Source of the DNA: Bacillota bacterium
Lineage (GTDB): Bacteria; Bacillota; Clostridia; Peptostreptococcales; Anaerovoracaceae
NCBI GenBank assembly: GCA_022706625.1
Contig: JAKJCD010000011.1
Coordinates: 14,830 to 20,107 of the forward strand
Direction: 5' to 3'
DNA length: 5,278 bases
Below, piece after piece: positions 1-4,748 of this stretch. A program made the position numbers and the translations under genes. How positions within the stretch are numbered: the stretch's first letter is position 1; the number at the start of each line of letters is the position of its first letter. The notes beneath the pieces are model-generated. The model made no database searches, was not told where the DNA came from, and saw only the letters and a program-made list of their open reading frames with translations.

Positions 1-342
1 GCGGTGGCAATCCACGACGACGGGACTCTTGACGGAAATTTCGATGCTGCAAGCCATGGAGGGGATACTTTTGTGGTCTGGGAAAACAGCAAGGCTGCTT
101 TCAACAGTAATGTTGTGAGTTTCGGCCAATATGCGTCCTCTATAGAAATATGTGCAAGTAAGTATGACAATGACACCGGTGAGTGGGGTGCACCCCTTAC
201 CTTCACAGACAACACTTACGCCGACCATTCCCCGGTCATAGCTGTGCGAAACGGTAAGGCGGTTGTGGCGGCACTAATAACATACATTACGCCATTTATG
301 AAAACGGCAAATGGAGTTCTGTCAAGACTATGGCAGATGTAG
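1..342 (+). pseudogene. Upstream piece of a secreted beta-propeller-like surface protein, interrupted by a frameshift
   Basis: The reading frame is open from the left window edge, so the true start lies outside the window. It encodes acidic, aromatic-rich repeats of the type found in bacterial beta-propeller or sialidase-like surface proteins, for example the stretches GGDTFVVWENSKAAF and ADHSPVIAVRNGKAVVA. After the codons for KAVVA (near 258-273) the frame ceases to look like this protein: it reads LITYITPF and stops at 340-342. The +2 frame instead continues with TNNIHYAIYENGKWSSVKTM, the expected next propeller strand, and runs into the next entry. A single missing base at 268-272 explains this. 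The two entries are therefore best treated as one gene with a frameshift, either a real mutation or an assembly error. Exact function and ligand are unknown. Confidence 0.7.
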
Positions 343-2063
343 GTCTTGTCACCTCCATCGATGTGGGCTGGGGTAGAGGTTTGGAATGGGATACCGGTCC
401 GGACACCGCCTATCTCTGTTTCGATAAAGACGAGGACAGAAACCTTAATACACCTGACATGGCCGTTTACCTGATGAACCTGATAGATGAAGGCCGAGTG
501 CCCCAGAAATTTTCCACAGATGGAAACAGCAAAGGTGGGCAATTCTTTAATGAGTTCGGCTTTAACGGACTGAGAGTCGCATACATGAATGCCGAAGGGA
601 ATATAAAATATACCGGACTTTTGTTTGAAAGCGAAAGCGGGCAGGAAATTTTAGACTACGGAGTTGGTAATATAGTGGAAGCAGGCCAGGTGGAAGGATA
701 CGGTCTGAAAATACTTGATTCCGACTCTGTAAATGCAGATCCTAATGATAATTATGACCCGGCTTACAGCGGATTTATGTGGCTTGAGACCTCCAAAGAA
801 GGCGGCTACAACGGATTGTGCGCCTCCTATCACTTCCGGGAACCCGGCGGAATTGAAACAGATAAAAAGCTCAGTCTTCCCGGCCAGGGGGGATCCTACG
901 GCCATAACATTAAGAATTTCAATGCCGTTATTGATGCTGATGGAAGGGTTTTTATATCTTATCTTGAAGATCCCCACCCTCAGATTATAAATGCTGAAAC
1001 GGGGTATGTGGTCCGGGGGGCCAGAAAGCTCAAGGTCTACAGCTATCCCATGAAGAGCCTGGCAGATAGTGTTTTTCAAATCGTCCCCGGCAGCATCAGC
1101 TGGGACGAAGAGGCTTATGCAAAAGGGGAGGATGTACCCTTTACCTTTGAAATAGAAAACATATCGGAGAGGAACTACAATATCAATGGCTTTGATGTGA
1201 AATTCTACAGTAATAATACCTTGCTTCACTCTCAGTGCCTGGATCAGATTGGTGGATACAGCTTTGACCATCGTAAGCCGCTGACTGTTGAGACCCTGCT
1301 GCCTGCAGGCCTCATCAGCGGGAGGCAGAATATCGATGTCAGTATTACGCTTCCATATAGCGATACGGTTTCCTTTACGGACAAGGAAAGAGTAATTATC
1401 GGCTATCCCCTGCTCTCTGTGAAGGAGGTCTATACGGAAAAGGTCCGGGGCAGGTATTATCTCAATTCTACCATTGAAAACACCGGAGCGATTCCTGCAA
1501 ACTACTTCGTGATAGAGGTATGCGAGGACAGCCCTGACGGGGAAGTAATCTATACTCAAACAATTGATACTCTTGAACCTCTGGGCAAGTCCTATATCCG
1601 CTATCCCATCGATGAAACTAAGGTTGATTTTATCGGGCCCGTAAAAGAGTATTATGTAAATGTCAGGCCCTTAGTTGAGAATGATTTTTCGCTGGCCATC
1701 CAAACCGCCAGCATGCTGGGCGTCCTGGAAAATCCCGAGTATCAGGAGGAGCTGCCGCCCTTTGAAATTTTCGTTGCTGATGGAACACTTAGTGAAAACG
1801 GTGTTTTCACCACCAGGATTTTTGTGCAGAACAACACTTCTGCGGATGCGAGCCCCATCCTGGTTACCGCTCTATATGATGCTGACGGCCGAATGGCAGC
1901 AATCGACCACAGCGATATCTATGCGCTCCGAGGCCAGTCGGCATCCAAAACTTTTAGTATGGCAGCAGGCAGCATATCGGCAGAATACACGCAAAAGGTC
2001 TTTCTGCTTAACAACCTGTCCGAGATGAGGCCGGTAGTAAAGGAGTACGATTCGAGAAATTGA
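330..2063 (+). CDS. C-terminal part of a secreted modular surface protein (propeller-like, then CARDB/Ig-like domains)
   Basis: This is a 577-residue open frame counted from the ATG at 330. The same frame is open from 258, and the ATG is internal, with no good ribosome binding site, so it is probably not a true start. Residues 1 to about 240 continue the beta-strand-rich propeller-like repeats (ADGRVFISYLEDPHP near 203-217). Residues about 250-360 and 362-450 look like CARDB/Ig-type modules (VPFTFEIENISERNYN; RYYLNSTIENTGAIPANYF). Residues about 478-571 form a terminal module ending VFLLNNLSEMRPV, like the repeated C-terminal domains of clostridial secreted proteins. I see no sortase motif, S-layer homology repeat or membrane anchor at the end. 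The family assignment comes from sequence style, not a search. A role in binding or processing at the cell surface is inferred. Confidence 0.7.
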   Translation: MADVGLVTSIDVGWGRGLEWDTGPDTAYLCFDKDEDRNLNTPDMAVYLMNLIDEGRVPQKFSTDGNSKGGQFFNEFGFNGLRVAYMNAEGNIKYTGLLFESESGQEILDYGVGNIVEAGQVEGYGLKILDSDSVNADPNDNYDPAYSGFMWLETSKEGGYNGLCASYHFREPGGIETDKKLSLPGQGGSYGHNIKNFNAVIDADGRVFISYLEDPHPQIINAETGYVVRGARKLKVYSYPMKSLADSVFQIVPGSISWDEEAYAKGEDVPFTFEIENISERNYNINGFDVKFYSNNTLLHSQCLDQIGGYSFDHRKPLTVETLLPAGLISGRQNIDVSITLPYSDTVSFTDKERVIIGYPLLSVKEVYTEKVRGRYYLNSTIENTGAIPANYFVIEVCEDSPDGEVIYTQTIDTLEPLGKSYIRYPIDETKVDFIGPVKEYYVNVRPLVENDFSLAIQTASMLGVLENPEYQEELPPFEIFVADGTLSENGVFTTRIFVQNNTSADASPILVTALYDADGRMAAIDHSDIYALRGQSASKTFSMAAGSISAEYTQKVFLLNNLSEMRPVVKEYDSRN

Positions 2064-2089
2064 ATTTGGTGCCCGGTACGAAGTTTAAG

Positions 2090-2127
2090 TACAAAAATAC
2101 CACCGTTTGTTTGGTGGTATTTTTGTA
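2090..2127 (+). terminator. Intrinsic terminator after the surface-protein gene
   Basis: A perfect 15-bp inverted repeat (2090-2104 with 2113-2127) encloses an 8-nt loop. The right arm contains a run of five T, the left arm five A, so it could act in both directions. It starts 26 nt after the stop codon at 2061-2063 and closes that transcription unit. Confidence 0.85.
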
Positions 2128-2662
2128 TCAACAAGTGTTGATGATTTGGCATCACTACCGTTACTTGATACAATGCACCATGCTGTCGTTGTATAATGCA
2201 TATATACAGTCAACGGCGTTTTAAATTTAACTTCACGGGCAATGAGGACAGATAGAACATAGCCCAAGATGCAAGCTATTTTTTTCGTATGGCGGCGTCT
2301 CGGATAATCGAAAATCCATAGAAGCCATCATACTTACCGTCGCGTCTCACTAATTGACTGCTTCATTTTAAGCGAATGCACTGACTAATTTAATTATGTA
2401 GTTGTTTCCCAAACCTTATCTGGGATAGTTCCGATTCATAACGGTGTATTCATATTGCATATGCCCTAGTATCAGATTAAATCAATGAGTTTTAAAACCT
2501 TTAGGAATATACTGTAAATACCAAAATTAGACAAAAAAGTTTAATGCCACTCCTAAGAGTGGCAAGTAAGTCAATTGTGCTATTGAAATTGCTAAAAAAA
2601 GAATCAATTTAAATTATAAGACTGCTGTTCCGCAATTTTTTGAAAATAAGATTCAGTTACTA
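2128..2662. other. Gene-poor AT-rich stretch with possible coding scars
   Basis: No frame here shows a convincing intact gene with a ribosome binding site. A short inverted repeat, ATCAACA / TGTTGAT, lies at 2127-2142. Two weak coding-like scars are on the minus strand. One at 2123-2158 reads VVMPNHQHLLIQ, which resembles the HxH motif of Y1 (IS200/REP-type) transposases. The other, about 2279-2353, reads like QLVRRDGKYDGFYGFSIIRD and stops at 2276-2278; I do not recognise it. The composition and the lack of intact ORFs fit decayed accessory DNA. Confidence 0.5.
2545..2564 (-). terminator. Possible terminator hairpin downstream of the Mod relic
   Basis: A perfect 8-bp stem, TGCCACTC / GAGTGGCA, with a 4-nt loop. 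On the minus strand it is followed, after ATTAAAC, by a run of six T. The offset between stem and T-run makes it a weak intrinsic terminator. Its position would fit the end of the minus-strand regulator/Mod transcript. Confidence 0.4.
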
Positions 2663-2908
2663 ATACCAATATGCCTTTTTGAAACGTGTATAACTGTCAG
2701 GCAGGAACTGACGATTGTTGATTATCCACCCAAATTTTACCTTGTCAAAGACGAGCGTACCTTCCACATCGGTGAAAAAAGCATTTTGGGTATCTGAATT
2801 ATCGAACAAGAGATGAAGCAGATTGACATCCATCTGCATGGCTGCTTCGTAAACTGTATTGCGTAGAAGAGTCCCGTCGGCAGAAAAGAAACGCTCCTGT
2901 TCCTCCGT
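2660..2908 (-). pseudogene. Relic of a type III restriction-modification DNA methyltransferase (Mod), N-terminal piece
   Basis: In the frame +1 to the regulator gene, the minus strand encodes about 82 residues that match the N-terminal region of type III Mod proteins as I know them. Diagnostic stretches are TEEQERFFSADGTLLRNTVY, AFFTDVEGTLVFDKVKFGW and NNRQFLPDSYTRFK. Intact Mod proteins continue with KNKIGL and then several hundred residues carrying the AdoMet-binding and DPPY catalytic motifs. Here the frame collapses after TRFK, reads KAYWY and stops at 2660-2662. Neither the catalytic core nor the partner Res (helicase/endonuclease) gene is present. No start codon remains: the frame opens just after a TGA at about 2938. 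The segment overlaps the 3' half of the regulator ORF. An intact enzyme would methylate adenine at an asymmetric site; this piece cannot. Confidence in the family is good, from recall of conserved text rather than a search. Confidence 0.75.
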
Positions 2909-3119
2909 CCTCAGCCTTTGTCGGCGTGAATTCCATCATATCGTTAGGTGTGCAATCCATAGCTAAACAAATACTCTCGACCTTGTCGAGCGCTATATAC
3001 TGCCCGTTCTTTATTTTTGAGATTATGTTCGCAGATATATTGGCCCGGCGCATCAGTTCTGCGTTGGACACATCTTTTTCAATCATTAAATGTTGAAGTT
3101 TCTTATAACTTACACTCAT
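2799..3119 (-). CDS. Small XRE-family (HTH_26 / Cro-C1 type) transcriptional regulator with an aberrant tail
   Basis: Start chosen at ATG 3119-3117 because AGGAGG sits 7 nt upstream (3127-3132). An in-frame ATG at 3158 would add 13 atypical residues. The product is 106 aa. Residues 1-70 form a compact Cro/C1 helix-turn-helix domain of the HTH_26 kind: MSVSYKKLQHLMIEKD, then helix 2 SNAELMRRANI, recognition helix SANIISKIKNGQYI, and the closing DKVESICLAMDCTPNDMMEF. Family members are usually about 65-75 aa, so the protein should end near residue 70. Residues 72-106 are low in hydrophobic order because they read the Mod relic in the wrong frame, implying loss of the native stop. Such regulators often sit just upstream of type III restriction-modification genes, which fits the relic behind it. 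A weak possible promoter (TAGAGA, 17 bp, TATGCT) lies at about 3149-3177. DNA binding may be retained; the target is unknown. Confidence 0.8.
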   Translation of the reverse strand: MSVSYKKLQHLMIEKDVSNAELMRRANISANIISKIKNGQYIALDKVESICLAMDCTPNDMMEFTPTKAEDGGTGAFLFCRRDSSTQYSLRSSHADGCQSASSLVR

Positions 3120-3125
3120 TGCCAG

Positions 3126-3134
3126 ACCTCCTTT
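3126..3134 (-). promoter_or_regulatory. Shine-Dalgarno sequence of the XRE regulator
   Basis: The minus strand reads AAAGGAGGT, fully complementary to the 16S rRNA 3' end, 7 nt from the ATG at 3119 when measured from AGGAGG. It decides the start in favour of 3119 over 3158 and suggests translation signals have been preserved although the neighbours have decayed. Confidence 0.8.
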
Positions 3135-3220
3135 TATGACACAAATCCAGCATATCACGAAAATATGAAAATCTCTACATCTCTTTTAATTTTTTCAGCC
3201 CTCTGTTACTTGCTATTCTG

Positions 3221-3828
3221 CCGATTCAGAGCGAATATGGAGCATACCGAAAGGAACTTCATAATAAAGCTGCTGAAATTGCCAGATACAAACCGGTGAA
3301 GCCTCTACGCCTATTTATGGATGATTTGACTTCAGAAAAGCTGACTTCCGTTCTTGCCGATAACAACGGCAGAGCGGCCATTGTATCAGCGGAAGGCGGC
3401 ATCTTCGATATCATAAGTGGTCTGTACAACAAGAGCGTCAACATCGATGTGTTTCTTAAGCGACACAGTGGAGACACCATCCGTGTTGACCGCATTGGCA
3501 GAGAAAGCGAGAGCATCATACACCCAGCACTCACAATGCTGCTTACTGTACACCAGAAGTGCTGAACGGTCTTATAAGCAACAATACATTCCGTGGGCGC
3601 GGACTTACTGCGCGCTTTCTGTACTCCATGCCCAAGTCAGCTATCGGCACACGCGCTTTTCAGGCAACTCCGATCCCGGAGAAGGCAAAGCAGGGTTACA
3701 CATCCCTTGTTAAGTCACTGCTTGCAGAAGAGGCTTCAAACGAGCCTATCGAACTGTCGAGCGGAGCAAGCGAAATACTGGAGACACTATTCTATGAAGT
3801 GGAAGGACGTCTTAGAAATTTGGGGTAA
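3221..3828 (+). pseudogene. Truncated, frameshifted DUF3987 protein gene from an integrative element
   Basis: Frame 2 reads PIQSEYGAYRKEL, then MDDLTSEKLTSVLADNNGR, VSAEGGIFDIISGLY, VNIDVFLKRHSGDTIRVDR and HPALTMLLTV, then stops at 3563-3565. Frame 1 takes over with VLNGLISNNTFRGRGLTARF and LYSMPKSAIGTRAF and ends at 3826-3828. These are hallmarks of DUF3987 (YfjI-like) proteins: the SAEGGIFD acidic strand and the FRGRGLxARFLYS arginine motif of a P-loop ATPase-like fold. They are found mostly on mobile or integrative elements and often near primase modules. Restoring one base in GTACACCAGAAG (about 3551) gives the usual TVQPEVLNGL. The N-terminal Walker A half is missing; 3182-3205 may hold a trace in another frame (LLIFSAL). 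A shorter internal loss near 3290 is likely, since the linker before PLRLFMDD is too short. The 3' end is cut at the tRNA terminator. Not functional as it stands. Confidence 0.75.
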
Positions 3829-3870
3829 AAAAGAAGTTACCGTAGTTGAAATTGTATCAACTACGGTAAC
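3827..3870 (-). terminator. Intrinsic terminator of the tRNA operon
   Basis: A perfect 14-bp inverted repeat (3836-3849 with 3857-3870) with a 7-nt loop. On the minus strand it is followed by TTCTTTTTT (3835-3827). It lies 5 nt past the CCA end of the initiator tRNA gene. On the plus strand there is no T-run after the stem, so it serves the tRNA genes, not the DUF3987 relic. Confidence 0.9.
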
Positions 3871-3875
3871 TGATT

Positions 3876-3951
<76 letters not shown>

Positions 3952-3968
3952 ATGATATGAAATTGTCT

Positions 3969-4057
3969 TGGTGCCGGAGACCGGGATCGAACCGGTACGA
4001 TCGGTAAGGATCGCAGGATTTTAAGTCCTGTGCGTCTGCCAATTCCGCCACTCCGGC
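3969..4057 (-). tRNA. tRNA-Leu (UAA)
   Basis: An 89-nt class II tRNA with encoded CCA. The acceptor stem is GCCGGAG / CTCCGGC, the anticodon stem CAGGA / TCCTG, and the loop CTTAAAA with anticodon TAA. A long variable arm (GATCC...CGATC region) and the T arm ACCGG-TTCGATC-CCGGT are present. It is separated from the initiator tRNA by 17 nt, so both should come from one precursor. Confidence 0.95.
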
Positions 4058-4068
4058 AGATCCCCGGC

Positions 4069-4095
4069 ATCCGGAGCTCTGATAGAGCTCCGGAT
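4069..4095 (-). repeat. Perfect hairpin in the tRNA-Asn / tRNA-Leu spacer
   Basis: An 11-bp perfect inverted repeat, ATCCGGAGCTC / GAGCTCCGGAT, with a 5-nt loop. It fills most of the 51-nt spacer between the tRNA-Asn and tRNA-Leu genes. There is no T-run after it on the minus strand (it is followed by GCCGGGGATC), so it is not an ordinary terminator. It may be a precursor RNA processing signal. Confidence 0.75.
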
Positions 4096-4108
4096 CCAAG
4101 CTTCTTTC

Positions 4109-4183
<75 letters not shown>

Positions 4184-4200
4184 ATGTCAGAGCCGCCAAT

Positions 4201-4347
4201 TCAGGCGACTTTGTTATTATACATCAGCATACGATCGAATGTCAACCGGATCATACTCATTTTTTTATCCATTGTTGCACCAATGATTGCAATTGATAGA
4301 ACTTCGTGTCCCGTCTCGTACTTCACCCTATCTTTTCTTGTGTACAT
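4201..4347 (-). CDS. Small protein of 48 aa, unrecognised
   Basis: ATG at 4347-4345, TGA at 4203-4201. AGGAGG lies 7 nt before the ATG (4355-4360), an excellent ribosome binding site. The product begins MYTRKDRVKYETGHEVL, continues SIAIIGATMDKKMSM and ends MLMYNNKVA. It is basic, methionine-rich (seven Met) and has only a short hydrophobic patch (LSIAIIGA, residues 17-24), too short for a membrane span. No cysteine pairs or signal peptide are seen. I do not recognise a family. The ORF ends 17 nt before the tRNA-Asn gene, and its last codons contain the tRNA promoter: the -35 TTGACA falls in the codons for Leu35-Thr36. It could be a genuine small protein, or a remnant whose promoter and start survived. 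The strong ribosome binding site is the main support. Confidence 0.5.
   Translation of the reverse strand: MYTRKDRVKYETGHEVLSIAIIGATMDKKMSMIRLTFDRMLMYNNKVA
4216..4245 (-). promoter_or_regulatory. Sigma-A-type promoter of the tRNA operon
   Basis: On the minus strand, TTGACA (4245-4240) and TATAAT (4221-4216) are both perfect consensus boxes, separated by 18 bp. Transcription should start near 4209, about 25 nt before tRNA-Asn. The strength matches the demand for stable RNA. It lies inside the 3' end of the 48-codon ORF. Confidence 0.85.
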
Positions 4348-4354
4348 ACGGACT

Positions 4355-4360
4355 CCTCCT
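4355..4360 (-). promoter_or_regulatory. Ribosome binding site of the 48-aa ORF
   Basis: AGGAGG on the minus strand with a 7-nt spacer (4348-4354) to ATG 4347. It is the main reason for calling this short ORF real. The 70 bp between it and the hairpin array (4361-4430) contain only weak promoter-like words. Confidence 0.6.
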
Positions 4361-4430
4361 GTCTCTTACTGACTCCAAGATTTTGTCCGCACCCCAAATA
4401 AACTTATTGGACGCAGCTTCAGTAAACCCT

Positions 4431-4554
4431 AAAAGGCAACGGAATTCGTAATTATTTTTAAATTACGTTGCTTTTAGCGCCAAAATGGCTAGCAAAGGCT
4501 GTAAAAAGCAACGGAATTTTGGCCAAACGTTGTTTTTCGTTGCCTTTTAAGAGC
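4431..4554. repeat. Tandem unit 1 (124 bp)
   Basis: The unit holds an AT-rich hairpin (4431-4475, inner stem TAATT / AATTA), a linker beginning AGCGCCAAAATGGCTAGCAA, and a second hairpin (4503-4548) with TTGGCCAA in its loop region. It is directly followed by unit 2 with the same length and order. Confidence 0.75.
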
Positions 4555-4678
4555 AAAAGGCAACGGAAATCGTATTTTTTTTAAAATTACGTTGCTTTTA
4601 GCGCTCAAATGACTGGCAAAAGCCGTAAAAGGCAACGGAATTTGGGAAGATGCCCGGTTTTCGTTGCCTTTTTTAGTC
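4555..4678. repeat. Tandem unit 2 (124 bp)
   Basis: Same order as unit 1 at exactly 124-bp offset: AT-rich hairpin (4555-4599), linker beginning AGCGCTCAAATGACTGGCAA, second hairpin (4627-4672). The arms are nearly identical to unit 1, while linker and loop have diverged. The inner part of the second hairpin here pairs GGG with CCC (4644-4646 with 4653-4655), extending the stem. Confidence 0.75.
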
Positions 4679-4748
4679 AGAGGGCAAAAAACAGTCTTCG
4701 TTGCTTTTATAGTTCGGCAGGCGGTGGGATTGATAAAGTGATTTTTCT

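Larger units (their letters stand above)
4431..4708. repeat. Tandem hairpin array, four complete and one degenerate hairpin
   Basis: Four hairpins share the outer arms AAAAGGCAACG and CGTTGCCTTTT (or GCAACG / CGTTGC variants): 4431-4475, 4503-4548, 4555-4599 and 4627-4672. A fifth right arm, CGTTGCTTTT, at 4699-4708 has only a degenerate left partner (GGCAA at 4683-4687). Each hairpin has an A-run before and a T-run after the stem, so on either strand it could act as an intrinsic terminator. The array lies between iorB and the 48-aa ORF, and no coding frame crosses it. It resembles no known insertion sequence end or CRISPR repeat. Multiple terminators isolating iorB from the tRNA operon is the simplest role; a structured RNA or a miniature repeat family is an alternative. 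Confidence 0.8.

Noticed and set aside
258..273. Programmed ribosomal frameshift in the surface-protein gene
   Set aside because: No slippery heptamer or internal Shine-Dalgarno-like stimulator is apparent; a missing base is the simpler explanation.
651..1559. Long minus-strand ORF (302 codons) inside the surface-protein gene
   Set aside because: It is antisense to a frame with clear protein character, has no ribosome binding site evident at its start, and reads as a compositional shadow.
1675..2028. Plus-strand ORF in another frame of the surface-protein gene
   Set aside because: Overlaps the better-supported frame completely; rich in Trp, Pro, Arg and Leu, typical of shadow translations.
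2161..2199. Plus-strand promoter TTGATA ... TATAAT
   Set aside because: The spacing is about 21 bp, too long for a normal sigma-A promoter, and no gene follows it.
2085..2267. Minus-strand ORF of 60 codons across the terminator
   Set aside because: It reads through the terminator stem and has no clear Shine-Dalgarno or recognisable family.
3090..3299. Plus-strand ORF of 69 codons opposite the regulator start
   Set aside because: Covers the regulator's ribosome site on the other strand and part of the DUF3987 relic in the wrong frame.
4431..4708. CRISPR array
   Set aside because: Repeats are imperfect, self-complementary over the whole element, and the intervals are related to each other rather than unique spacers; no cas genes are visible.
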